Positions 20,345 to 38,927 of a stretch of 64,000 bases of DNA are shown here, piece by piece. The notes under the pieces were generated by a model. The model ran no database searches, was not told the origin of the DNA, and saw only the letters and a list, made by a program, of their open reading frames with translations. The position numbers and the translations under genes are program-made. This DNA comes from Oncomelania hupensis (lineage: Eukaryota > Mollusca > Gastropoda > Littorinimorpha > Pomatiopsidae), in NCBI GenBank assembly GCA_036898135.1, contig CM072522.1, forward strand, positions 8,903,686 through 8,967,685, read 5' to 3'. How positions within the stretch are numbered: position 1 is the first letter of the stretch; each line of letters opens with the position of its first letter.

Positions 20345-21505
20345 GAAAGTCTCTCCAAATGGCTAGCCCCGTACGGCAGCCATTACGAACAACGGAATAA
20401 AAAATGCATAAATATATAAGCCTACGTTTTGATCTGCGCCGTGCAAAAGATCAAAAGAACCACTCTATACTGGATCCTTCGTCGCCCGGGTCACCAAGGA
20501 TCGCGCCTTCCGTGGGCCACCACGACGGAGGTGATAAGTGTGCTACTGATGGACAACTTAGCACGACCCCGCACGAGGGACAACATCGTCATAGGAACCT
20601 GGAATGTCAGGACCCTAACTGCGGAGGAAAAATTAGAAGAACTGGCCCGCGGGCTGGACCATTATTGATGGAACATCTTAGGTATCAGCGAACTGCGCTG
20701 GAAAGGCTTAGGTGGACAACGACTGACAAAGGCCACAAGCTTTATTTCAGCGGTAGAGATGACAGGCACGAACACGGCGTTGGATTCTTGGTCCACAAAG
20801 ACATTTAGCCCCTGTCATGGGTTGTCGCCCAGTCTCCAGTAGACTCATTACCATCCTTCTGAGAGCAGCCCCTTTTAACATCACCATCATCCAGGCCTAT
20901 GCCCCAGCATCAGACTATGAAGACAGCGAAGTAGAGGATTTCTATGAACATCTGCAGGCTGTCCTTGACCAAGTGCCGACGAAGAATATAGTCATATTGC
21001 AAAGTGACTGGAACGCCAAGGTTGGCCAAGATGTGTACCACAACTGGGAAGACACATGTGGACCCTACTGCAGCAGCGAGACAAATGACAGAGGTCTGAG
21101 ACTCCTGGAGTTTGCCAGATACAACAACCTGATACTGGCAAACACGCATGGTCTCCACAACAAATCCAGACCAACGACGAAGTCCGACAGACCATCACAC
21201 AAGCCATTGGACAACACGATGACGTGCTCACAGTGGTGAAGAAACGGCAACTCCGATGGTATGGCCACGTTACCAGAGCATAAGGCCTTGCAAAGACCAT
21301 CCTGCAAGGCACGGTGCAAGAAGGCAGACGAAAAGGGAGACAGAAAAAGAGGTGGGAGGACAACATTCGAGAATGGACTGGCTTGACACTGTGCGAAGCC
21401 ATGAAAGTTGCTGAGAACAAAGTCAGATGGAGTACGCTGGATAAACGATCATCTGTGGTGCCCCAACGACTTTCAAGTTACGGGATAGGATAGGATAGGT
21501 GTGTG
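20345..21505 (+). pseudogene. RTE-type LINE with internal deletion (EN joined to C-terminus)
   Basis: An APE endonuclease domain is readable across frames: IGTWNVRTLTAEEKLEELAR, then GHKLYFSGRDDRHEHGVGFL, then ITIIQAYAPASDYEDSEVED and RLLEFARYNNLILANTHGLH. This is the CFDP2-like endonuclease of RTE elements. At about 21164-21168 it jumps to NDEVRQTITQAIGQHDDVLT from the ORF2 C-terminus, so the whole RT core (probably well over 1 kb) is missing. It ends with the (ATAGG)n tail at about 21483-21498. At least two frameshifts occur in the endonuclease. Confidence 0.8.
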
Positions 21506-21830
21506 TGTGTGCAGGGTGTGGATGAGAGTGAGTGAGTGTGTGGTGGGGGTGGGAGGTATGGGCGCGAGAGAGTGTGTTAATACGTACTTTTTGTGCTGCT
21601 GGTGATATAATTGCAGTTTTTGTTCTCTCCCTGTACGATGTCATGTTATCACGCATAGTTCTAGATGTGTGTTTGAATGTGTATGCTTCGAGCACGCTTT
21701 AAAGTTTGGAATTGCACTTTATAAATGATAGTTCAAAGTAGTATTAGAAGTAGCAACAGCAGCAGCAGTAGTAGTAGCAGCAACATTTGTAGTAGCAGAA
21801 GCAGCAGCGGTAGGTTTAGGGTGCAGTCAG
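21506..21830. other. GT-rich and AGC/AGT-rich spacer
   Basis: (GT)n at 21500-21512 and imperfect GTA/GCA repeats at 21735-21810. There is a possible retroelement end TTGCACTTTATAAATGATAG at 21712. Confidence 0.4.
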
Positions 21831-22060
21831 GTCCCACCGCCGTAGCTCAAGTGGTAGAGCGTTGGCCTGGCACACCGATGACCCAGGTTCGAATCCCGGG
21901 GTGGGCGATATAAAATGTGGCCATTTTCACTGTCCATTTTAGCAGTATGATTGCTTTGGTGGTTCAGTGTTGTTTTAGGTCCCTACTCCTTGTTTCCTGG
22001 GATGGTTATCCCCGTCTGCCATATCCCCTATGGTGGGAGTAGACGTTAAACCTCAATGTA
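21831..22060 (+). mobile_element. tRNA-derived SINE family A, with tRNA-like head
   Basis: A pol III A box (TAGCTCAAGTGGTAGAGC, 21843-21860) and B box (GGTTCGAATCC, 21886-21896) form a tRNA-like head. The acceptor stem does not pair as a real tRNA: three extra bases separate the 5' strand from the D arm. The body includes TGTCCATTTTAGCAGTATGA and ends AGACGTTAAACCTCAATGT. Relatives at 3019-3180, 30108-30322 (-) and 30781-30942. Confidence 0.85.
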
Positions 22061-22109
22061 CGTTCGATGCAGTCAGTCTAAAATCAAAATTGAATACTTT
22101 TTGTAATAG

Positions 22110-22251
22110 TGATCTCTTTAGATCGCCGCGCTTTGAGTTCGGTGGAAGAAAAAGCGCGTGATAGCATCATGTAGTAGTATTAGCAGTAGTAGTAACAGCA
22201 GTAACAGTAATAGTAGTGGTAGTAGTGACAGCAAATTTTGTGGTAGAAGTG

Positions 22252-22326
<75 letters not shown>

Positions 22327-22330
22327 ACAA
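22110..22330. repeat. (TAG)n microsatellite preceded by GATCGCCGCGCTTTGAG motif
   Basis: The motif at 22123-22139 recurs at 17137 and 57735, again just beside trinucleotide tracts. The TAG run spans 22252-22325. Confidence 0.8.
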
Positions 22331-22495
22331 CAATTTTATTTAAAATATAATTTAATGTTGAAGAAGTTGATGATGATAATGATGATGATGATACTGATGA
22401 TGATGACGATGGTGATGATGGTGTTTTTGTTTTTTATTTAAAAGAAATGGACAATGCAATTACATGCATTTGTGCAGCCACCTATGCACACCATC

Positions 22496-22980
22496 ACGAC
22501 GTGATAATGTGTTGTTATCCATATCGATCGTATGTTTAAACATTGTACTAAAATGCCGTTATCAGCTATCATTATGTTAGAAAATTGATTGAATGGATAG
22601 CGTAAATGGACAACGATCATTGCAAATAGCTGCGTTTTCATAAATTATTATAATTGTTCTCTAGCTGCATTATCATAAATAATTAATACTGTTGTCTACA
22701 TCATGTGGTGTGATATGTTTAAACATTAATCTAATTGTTATCAGGTATGATTATATCAGACCATGGAATGAATGGGTAAAGCAAATGGACAATGATCTTT
22801 GAAATAGCAATGTTATCGTAAATGAATGTTATTTTTATTTAGCTGTGTTATCATAAATTCATATTATTTTCAGCTAGCTGTGTTATCATAAATTAATATT
22901 ATTGTTACTTAGCTGTGTTATCATACATTATTAACATTATTATTATTTAGCTGTGTTATCATACTTTATTATAACTATTC
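22496..22980. repeat. Degenerate tandem repeats, ~175 and ~37 bp
   Basis: A ~175-bp unit (ATGTTTAAACATT ... AAATGGACAA) occurs at about 22500 and 22700. A ~37-bp unit TTAGCTGTGTTATCAT follows in about four copies at 22840-22980, then (TA)n at 22984-23009. Confidence 0.65.
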
Positions 22981-22981
22981 T

Positions 22982-23009
<28 letters not shown>

Positions 23010-23015
<6 letters not shown>

Positions 23016-23750
23016 GTGATCTGATATCATCTGCGCTTTAGACTTGACATTGCGTTGAAAACTTACTCTGATAAAGGTTCAAAGTGCCCTTGTTTGAACG
23101 AATAAATGAACGAATACCTGAAGGAAGGAAGGAAGTTCTCAATGAAAATACAAGATAACGTTATAATCTCACTCGGAGAAATTACGACATTCTTTGCAGA
23201 CCGTTAAACAAATACAAATGAGTTAATGTATACATAAATAAATAAATGAATTGATAACTAAATTAATAAATAACTGGATGCAGGAATAAATTGATCAAAT
23301 GATGAATACATCAGTGAATGAAGGAAACAAAGATGCAATGGATGAATGAAGGAATGGCTGAGGGATTTATTGATTGCATTTACAACTGAATGGGGTCTAA
23401 CACAGTCACCCATCGAACAGTTATAAACGTGTCATTCTGTTATCAGTCATCATGTGGTTGGACCAAATCTGTGGTTCAGACATGTTCTTGATAAAACTGA
23501 TATATATAATCTAAATTGAATGACAAGGACAGCTACACCGTAAAAGGGAGCACGCCTGTGTTCCATCATGCGTGTTTTTTCCTCCATGTCTAGACCTAGG
23601 GTTAAGGCTTGGGTCATAGCGGATGGTGGGGTGGGTCGCCTGACTGACCTGTTTATTAAACGGAGACCTTAGTGACTCCAGCGATCCGTGTTCGCAGATA
23701 AATAGTGCAAAACGCAAGAGTTATATTCAACAAGGAATTGAACATAATAC
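23010..23750. other. AT-rich sequence with no recognised gene
   Basis: GAATAAAT-rich low complexity at 23200-23370. Otherwise nothing is seen. Confidence 0.4.
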
Positions 23751-23754
23751 AAGT

Positions 23755-23757
<3 letters not shown>

Positions 23758-23805
<48 letters not shown>

Positions 23806-23842
23806 TGGGTGTGCGTGGGTGTGTGTGTGTGTGTGTGTGCAC
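23758..23842. repeat. (GT)n microsatellite
   Basis: A second GT tract is at 24075-24132. Between them is a short TTAGGG-like patch (23934-23968). Confidence 0.95.
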
Positions 23843-24088
23843 ACTCGCACAGTGTTATCTGGACAAATCAGTGAACATCTACATAACTTGTATTGACATG
23901 CCTACTTGTTTTGACGTCAGAACAATGATCCGTTAGGGTTAGGGCTGGGTTAGAGTTAGGGTTAGGGTTCGAACACTTCAAAGTACTTAAAAATGGGGAC
24001 GAAATATGACCCATTGTCAGCACAACGTCTGTGGCGTTTTGGGAAAGTCATGATAATACTGTGTAACCTCGGCTGTGTGTGTGTGTGG

Positions 24089-24121
<33 letters not shown>

Positions 24122-24132
24122 TGTGTGTGTGA

Positions 24133-24554
24133 AATTAATTTTCTTTAATGTCATGTTATAAGAGATCTAACAGGCAAAGAAGAGAAAACCTCAACACACC
24201 CACCAAGGTAAAAAATGAGATAAATGTTTGAGCTTGATAACCATTTTGAACGATCGCGAACTTTTGTAGGACTATGTAGGCCTACATGTTTGTGTGGTTT
24301 TGCTATCTTATCACACAGATACTGACCTTAAAAAAAAAACTACTCGTGACGTACTTAGAAAAGTAAGTCATTTTAATGATGTTATCACGTTTGCGGCTTA
24401 TCTAAAAAAAATCTTTTTAAAGGTCAGGGTTCATTTCAATAGAGGGATAATGGGAATTAAAGGTTACATATTTGTTTGTAGCATTGATGTAAAGTTATAT
24501 GTGTGGTCTGTAAACCTGAAGTTTCTTTAGATCAGATTTCAAGATAGGTTTTGA
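24133..24554. other. Unassigned sequence
   Basis: No convincing gene. The 78-codon frame at 24294 starts at a non-ATG codon and shows no known motif. Confidence 0.35.
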
Positions 24555-24565
24555 GAGAGAGAGAG

Positions 24566-24626
<61 letters not shown>
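24555..24626. repeat. (GA)n microsatellite
   Basis: Sits at the 3' end of the LINE relic to its right. Confidence 0.95.
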
Positions 24627-24628
<2 letters not shown>

Positions 24629-25095
24629 AGACTTTGACATAAACGTTTATTGCAATGACAACATTTTACAAAGATCATAATTTTAAGCTTACAAATTATT
24701 TTTACAATTAGTCCTTGTTTCAGGCACAAAAGCAAACATAATTTATGTATACAATCATTTAAACCTTTCACATTTTACATACATAAAAGTGTAACTGTAA
24801 TATTTTAAAACGCAAACTTTAACATATCTAAACGTCGTTTAAACTATAATAACAATATGATATTTAGTTTAACGAAAATAAAAACCACATGGGAAAAAAA
24901 GGAATCTGGAAAACTATATAAATGTTTATGATTTAAGAAATGCATAAAAAGCATTGGTTTACATGATGCAACTGTTTTGTTTTGTTTAACGCTAAGGGGA
25001 AGTTTATTCCATAAGGACGGTGCTCTGAAACCCAAACTAGTGTGGTATAGATCAATTCTTGGTTTATGTAAGATACAAGTATGGGAGTACATTTG
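24627..25095 (-). pseudogene. LINE ORF2 C-terminal relic and 3' UTR
   Basis: The minus strand gives YHTSLGFRAPSLWNKLPLSV, matching the xLWNxLPLSV signature of CR1/L2/Jockey-like C-termini. Non-coding DNA then leads to an AATAAA (about 24647, minus strand) and a (CT)n tail. Confidence 0.5.
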
Positions 25096-26325
25096 ATGAT
25101 TTCGCTAAAAATCAGTTTAGACAGTTTGGTGCAATATTGTTGTGAACTTTAAACATAACCACGATCATAATTATTTATAATGAAATTGTTTATTTAGTGG
25201 TAGGAAGCTTAATTGTGTACATTTTTATCTGTTGAAAGAGTTATGTCGTTAGAAATGAATTGCATTGCCCGTCGATGCAATGAATTTATTATTATTATTT
25301 TTGTATTTGATTTGATTCTGACGAGCACCACTCCAAACAGTGCAAACAAAATTAATATGCGAAAGACAATGTTCATGAAAGAAAGCTTTCCTGGCGTATT
25401 CATGAACAAAAAGTCGTAGTTTTGAAATCTGAACATTTTTATTTGGGAAAGAAATTTACATATTTAATTCCTGTCAATTTCGGGTTATTAACCGCAACTT
25501 TTCCCGTAACCTTTGAACTATTGCCCTAAAATACCGACGAGGCTTACCTGTGAATTTTACAGATGTTCACGTTCAGGTCAAATCATGCTATACTGTAGTC
25601 GTCAGTCTCCAGTCTATTGTATTTTTTCAACACTGGTTTTGACCCTGGGTGAAATCAAAACTAACTGTAAAAGTGTGCTACTGTTCACGTTTCTTTTTCT
25701 TCTTCTTCTTGGTTTGAGCAGCCACAATCATTACGTTGATTCATTTGCTGCTATGTATTTCGCCTCACCCTACTCCTTTAAATGTGCCCACGGTCTGTAC
25801 ACGCACGAAATATTCAGTTGATTGCTCAGACTTGCTCAGACAACTTCCAGCATCTTGAAAACACGACGCATTGCTTCCGATGCAGCTTCCAAAATTGAAG
25901 GCGATGGAACTGACCATTGAAATAGGGAAACCGATCTGCTACTTATGAACTTGAAGTGAAGGACTCCATGATAAGACGTTGCGGCTTATAAACTAACGTG
26001 TGACTAAATTACAGATTTTTTTTTAAATTTAGGGGGTGCGGCTTATATACCGATGCGTTTAATAGCTCGAATTTTACAGTGATATGTTTGTCCCATTTTA
26101 TTTCTGAATCAACAGTACTGTAACTTTGTCAACATGATTGTTATTTATAGTAAGAATAAATTTTAAAGGCTGCAATTGATGTGTTCGTCTTGTTATTATC
26201 ATGCACCCTGTTGTTTTAGCACGAAGGCCCATTTAGTTATTTAGACACCTCTGTATTATATAATTCGAACTATATTATAATGATGTTTGCATGGGTGTAA
26301 TATCTGTCCCAGAACATTGTAATGT
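25096..26325. other. AT-rich intergenic or intronic sequence
   Basis: The 102-codon frame at 25513-25821 has no recognisable domain and is probably not coding. TGCGGCTTATA occurs twice (25980, 26038), a motif resembling the ends of some DNA-transposon remnants; this is weak. Confidence 0.35.
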
Positions 26326-26329
26326 TATG

Positions 26330-26790
26330 TATTGTCATCTGCAAAACAATCAAATGACGTTATTATATGATAGCTGGAGGAGTAGATCGTTTGTATAGAT
26401 ACGAAATAAGAGAGGGCCCAGAACCTAACCTTGAGGAACGCTACAGTTAGCAGTGTCTTTTGCTGAGTAATGTCCATTAACTGACACTGCTTTCTATCAC
26501 TTAAGCATGAATGAGAAGAAAAAAAAAGTTGCAGAACTGTTCAGATCAGTGCAAAGTGATTAACAGTACAACTTACGTTAATCTGATGAATAAAAATTGA
26601 TACAACAACAACAACGATTAACAGTTTCAAACGCTTTTCAAAAGTCTAGAAAAATAGCAACAGTACTGTCATTCTTACTATTTTAGTATTAACATCTAAT
26701 CCTTTGGGAAACATGCACAAGGGAAAGAGAAGATATGTTCTGAAAATCAGACTGCAGACTTGTCTGGTGGGTATGGCCACAAACCAGACG
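26330..26790 (-). pseudogene. CR1/L2-like reverse-transcriptase relic
   Basis: On the minus strand RT motif A is readable as FLDF-stop-KAFETVNR near 26610-26660. Motif B is readable as NCSVPQG-stop-VLGPLLF near 26410-26445, followed by RIYTNDLLLQL. Both internal stops are TGA/TAG in otherwise conserved positions. It lies 130 bp upstream of the cathepsin L coding exon 1. Confidence 0.65.
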
Positions 26791-26918
26791 ATTGTCCTTC
26801 TTTATGTGTTGTTGTTGTTGTTGTTGTTTAAAGTGAGTTGCTAGCCGCTCATTAGCAATATGTATTATTTTATTCCTATATTAAGTTTTCTCAAGCGACC
26901 TAGCCCTGTTCTGTTCAG

Positions 26919-34935
<8,017 letters not shown>

Positions 34936-35425
34936 AGATGGCGTCATCGCCTAGCCTAGCATCTAGCCTAGACACTAGACTCCTAGCCAGCCTGCCACCA
35001 GACCTGAAATTTAGACAAAGACATGAAATCTGAAAGTTGTGAACCCGTGCAATATTTATTTATGTAGCTATTTGGCTTTGTTATATAGATCATTAGCCTA
35101 GGTCCTATAGATACTTAATCTAGACATTACAACATCAAAATCCAAACCAAGAAATAATGAATGCTAAACGTCTTAAATTGGACCATAATTTGGAATAACT
35201 TGTTTTTTTTATTTGGCAAACAAGTCTTTTCCATTTAACCAACAAAGGACAGTTTAATCTGAAGTAGGTCTAAGAAGCTGCACTAGTCACACGAAAGAAC
35301 AAAATGAACAATATTTCTTGAATCTAGTCAAATTCAGAAATGTGTCTAGTCAAAAGCGTGCCCTCTGGAAACGAAAGCTTAAGTGAAATTGTCTAATTAC
35401 AAATAAATATTATATATATATGTAA
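34936..35425 (+). terminator. Cathepsin L 3' UTR and poly(A) signal
   Basis: Non-coding sequence after the stop, with AATAAA at 35402-35407 as the best poly(A) signal. The cleavage site is not determined. Confidence 0.5.
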
Positions 35426-35574
35426 TATTTATTTGTCTATGGTTTGTGTGTTTGTTCGTACGGGAATTATCTTTACAATAATTATCATTATTGGTCGTCT
35501 TTGTTAAGTCTATTCTTTTTGTCATTTTTAACACAAATTAACTTTTCTTTTTTCTTTCTATCTTTTTAAAAAAA

Positions 35575-35616
35575 ATCTCTTTGTTTCTTTTTCAGTCCTT
35601 TTCTTCGTTCATTCAT

Positions 35617-35672
<56 letters not shown>

Positions 35673-36110
35673 TTTATCTATTTGTTTTTTTTTCAGTCCA
35701 TTCCTTTGTTCTTTCTTTTTTTCTTCCTTCTTCCTTTCTTCCTTCCTTCTTTCTTTCTTTCTTTCTTTCTTTCTTTCGTTCGTTCATTCGCTCTTTCGTT
35801 CTGCATTCTTTTTTATTCATTCATTCATAGATTTGTTCGTACATTCATTCTTTCATTCTTTCTTTGGTTCGGTCGTTTGCCCTTTCGTTCTTACTTTCTT
35901 TGTTGTTTTTTTTCCTTTTTTTCTTGTTTTCGTTCTTTCTTTTGAGCATTTTTGCATTCTTTCTTTCTTTCGTTCTTTCTTTGGTTCGTTCATTCGTTCG
36001 CACTTTTTCCCCCTTCGTTCCTTCTTTCTTTATTATTTCTTTCTTTGGTTCTTTTTTTTTCTTCTTTTTTTCCTGCATTCTTTTCTTTTCTGTCTTTATC
36101 ACTTTGTTTC
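35575..36110. repeat. (TTTC)n-rich low-complexity tract
   Basis: TTTC at 35615-35673 and related CTTT/CATT repeats after it. The 193-codon frame is compositional. Confidence 0.93.
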
Positions 36111-37235
36111 AATTTACAAACTGTCAGTTCATTTCTTCATTCATGCCTTTGCACTAGGCTGACTCTCTTGACCTCTCTATACCCACTGTAAACCCATGCA
36201 CAAGCCCCATTCCACTCTTCTCTCTTTCTCTGTCTGTCTCTGTCTGTCTGTCTCTGTCTTTCTCTCTTTCTCTCTATCTCTCTCTCCATAGTCAAGATAA
36301 GAGTTTATGACATGATGAAAGCATGTGCAAGAAAGGATGTATTTCAGTATGACCTTGCCACACCAGAATCCTTGCATCGTTTTATCGTGTGAATAAATAC
36401 TCTGACGTCTTACTTTTTATGTCTTATAAGAAAACGAGACGATTGCAAGATGGAAAGCCATTCAAATGTATTTCGCTGCACTCACCGCATCATTTAATTT
36501 TGTTAGCGGGTGTGGGGCTTTATAAGAACGAGACAACATGAAAACTTGGAATGATTAGACCACAATCTGAACTACTTTGCAAGCAAAAAAATGATCAAAA
36601 CGGTCTCAAATTTTTAGATACGTCAAACGTGTTTAACAAAAGGGTGAAGCGCAATGATCTTGACCTTTGAAAAAGTACAAATACGAATGATATAACATGC
36701 TTAACAGTAGGTAAAGTGCCCACACAGTAAAAGCGATGAATTTCGGATCCTTTGATTTTGAGAAAAGGCATCAAATGGTGATTAGAACCCAAAAAAAAAG
36801 GGAAATTCGGCCAGACGGACCTACCGACTGACCGAACCGGACTGCTCCTAAAGAATGACTCATGATTTGAAGTACAACGTAAACCAAAGCTCAACAAAAT
36901 CGCTTCAGGGGGTTTTGGGATATCGAGCACAACGAGTTTAGCAACGAAATGACTCCAGTGGCCTTGACCTTTGTGGTAGAGTAAACATTATCATTATGAT
37001 GGCACGGGAAGCAGGCCAGTAACCTAGGTAACATTCCTATGCAGTTTCAGCGGTTGTTGAGATATGGAGTACAACGGAATGACGGACAGGCTTGTTCTGA
37101 TTCCACCCCCCCCCCCCCCTCCTTCCTTTCCCTCTCTGTCATGACTGTTTCAAAGCATTTACAGATAGGTCTTCAAATACAAAACTAAAACCTCAACAAG
37201 AACTTTGTTTAAAAAATCAATATTTCGGTATTAAA
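36111..37235. other. Unassigned sequence
   Basis: TCTG/TCTC-rich at 36210-36292 and a polyC run at 37106-37121. 36600-37000 has a TTGACCTTTG / GGATATCGAG style seen in some dispersed animal repeats. No gene is seen. Confidence 0.4.
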
Positions 37236-37237
37236 CC

Positions 37238-37525
37238 TTCGGATAGTGCAGTGGTTGGAGCACTCGCTACTGTGTCGAAAGTGAAGCACCGTCCGGTGCG
37301 GTTAGCACTTGGATGGGTGACCGCTAAGGTGTGAAGCGACAAACAACAACGCCCCCAGTTGACTCAACTGTGATTGAGTACCTACTCTCTTGAGGGTGGG
37401 GAAGGTAAAGCAGCGAGGGAGAGAGTTGGGCATCACCCTCATTACGCTGGCCCAAGATAAGTGTGATCTCCAACATCACGCTCCCCTACGGCCACAAGGC
37501 TATGGGACTACCTTTACCTTTTTAC
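37238..37525 (+). mobile_element. Candidate SINE with 5S-rRNA-like promoter
   Basis: 37300-37324 matches the 5S rRNA C-box region (about 22 of 25 positions of GGTTAGtACTTGGATGGGaG plus ACCGC). 37273-37286 resembles the 5S A box. Upstream, GTGCAGTGGTTGGAGCAC also looks tRNA D-arm-like. The 3' end is CTATGGGACTACCTTTACC with a TTTACC tail. Only one copy is in the window, so SINE status is inferred. Confidence 0.55.
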
Positions 37526-37651
37526 CAAGACAAATTATAATGTCCAGTTTAGAATTCCATATGTATACGTGATGCAGAGTGAGATACAAATCGTATTACA
37601 GTGTTAAAATGTCAAACCTGTCTGTCTGTCTGTCTGCCACCCCCCCCCCCC

Positions 37652-37666
<15 letters not shown>

Positions 37667-37688
<22 letters not shown>
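37667..37688. repeat. (CT)n block, left flank of LINE
   Basis: A matching CT run followed by a polyC stretch is on the other side of the LINE at 42918-42950, so the element apparently inserted into a (CT)n tract. Confidence 0.8.
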
Positions 37689-37690
<2 letters not shown>

Positions 37691-37835
37691 GAGATGTGGC
37701 GAGATTTCAAGCTGACAAGACGTGTTCACTGAGCGCTCTCGAATTTCGACTGTACTGCCGATGTTTTGCCTTGTTAGTGTTTAGTGACAGTGTCTGTTTT
37801 GTGTGCTGTGTACTGTTGGGTGTTTGTGTGTAACG

Positions 37836-38906
37836 ATGCCATCCTCTTCGTTGGATTTTCGGCCTGTTTGTGGCTGCTTTATGTGGACGTTTTTGCGGTT
37901 CATGCAGAAGAGAGAAATGTGCGTAAGAAAGATGGCGGCTCGTGTGGTGACAGTGAAGTGTTCACTCGACGCGGTGCTGTTTGGATTTCTGTTGTCCTAC
38001 CTGTTTTGGGGCAGTCAGCTTTTATTGAGAAGCGGAGATGTGGAGATGAATCCTGGCCCTGTGGAGAACAAAAATGTCCATGCTGGTGGTAAGACGCAGA
38101 CCAGGCTCAGTACGAGCAAAGAGAAGGGAGTTGGTGTTGGTGGTGCCGCTGGAGGAGATGGTGCGGGTGTTACTGACCTCAACATGCTGTTGGCGGAGAT
38201 GACGGCCCGCTTCAACGAAGGAAATGCCAGGCTGGACAACAGGATGGAGAACCTGACCACAGAACTAAGGGAGGTGAAGACAGAGATGCAGTTCGTCAGC
38301 GAGGGTATGTCGTTAGTGCAGAGAGAGGTGAGTGATTTGCGAGAGAAAATGGGGGTGCTAGAAACGGAGAATCAGGAACTGAAACAGCAGAATGAGGATT
38401 TGATTGACCGGGTGAACAAACTGGAGAAACAGACGGACGATATCGAAAATAGATCAAGGAGGAACAATGTACTTTTCTATGGCTTAAATAAAGAGAAAAA
38501 TGAGACCAGTGCCACTTGTGAAAGAAGAATACGAGACTTGATTATTGATAAATTGGATATTGTAGATGACATTGTATTTGAACGAGTGCACCGTGTTGGA
38601 AACAAGGATGATTCTCCTATCATAGCCAAGTGTTTATCGTTCAAAGACAAAGTTTCAATTTTGAAAGCGAAGCAAAAGCTGAAAGGTACTAACATTTTTG
38701 TTGGCGAAGATTTTTCTCTTGCTGTCAGAGAAGTTAGAAAGAAGCTGAATGTGTTTTTGAAAGAAAAGAGAAAGGCAGGTCAGAACGTGTCAATGGTGTA
38801 CGATCATTTGATCGCTGACGGCAGACGATTTTTTCTGTCGGCCGATGGGAACAGGTTGGTAGAGAGGGGCGTGGCCCAAAGGGGTGGGGATGAAGGGCCG
38901 GAATAA
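37836..38906 (+). CDS. LINE ORF1 protein with 2A-like motif and coiled coil
   Basis: From the first ATG at 37836 the frame encodes 356 aa; the open frame extends to 37803 without an ATG. Residues 1-74 are Cys-rich then hydrophobic (LDAVLFGFLLSYLFWGSQLL) and end in GDVEMNPG|P at 38034-38060, the 2A consensus D(V/I)ExNPGP for ribosome skipping. Next comes a Gly-rich linker, then a long coiled coil (about 120-205; LREKMGVLETENQELKQQNE). A C-terminal domain (NNVLFYGL ... RVHRVGNKDDSPIIAK ... FVGEDFS) resembles the RNA-binding region of L1-type ORF1 proteins. If 2A works, the N-terminal leader is released from the ORF1 chaperone part. Confidence 0.85.
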   Translation: MPSSSLDFRPVCGCFMWTFLRFMQKREMCVRKMAARVVTVKCSLDAVLFGFLLSYLFWGSQLLLRSGDVEMNPGPVENKNVHAGGKTQTRLSTSKEKGVGVGGAAGGDGAGVTDLNMLLAEMTARFNEGNARLDNRMENLTTELREVKTEMQFVSEGMSLVQREVSDLREKMGVLETENQELKQQNEDLIDRVNKLEKQTDDIENRSRRNNVLFYGLNKEKNETSATCERRIRDLIIDKLDIVDDIVFERVHRVGNKDDSPIIAKCLSFKDKVSILKAKQKLKGTNIFVGEDFSLAVREVRKKLNVFLKEKRKAGQNVSMVYDHLIADGRRFFLSADGNRLVERGVAQRGGDEGPE

Positions 38907-38927
38907 GGGTACGGCAGCCCCAGTGCT

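Noticed and set aside
20404..20808. A 134-codon novel protein
   Set aside because: It is an RTE endonuclease remnant read partly in the wrong frame; IGTWNVRT is visible in the adjacent frame.
21831..21908. A functional tRNA gene
   Set aside because: A and B boxes are good, but the acceptor stem is out of register and the sequence continues into a SINE body found elsewhere.
25513..25821. A 102-codon frame as a small secreted protein gene
   Set aside because: No recognisable domain, no Kozak or splice context, and no supporting composition.
35581..36162. A 193-codon Phe/Ser-rich membrane-protein-like frame
   Set aside because: It is a TTTC/CATT low-complexity tract with no start context.
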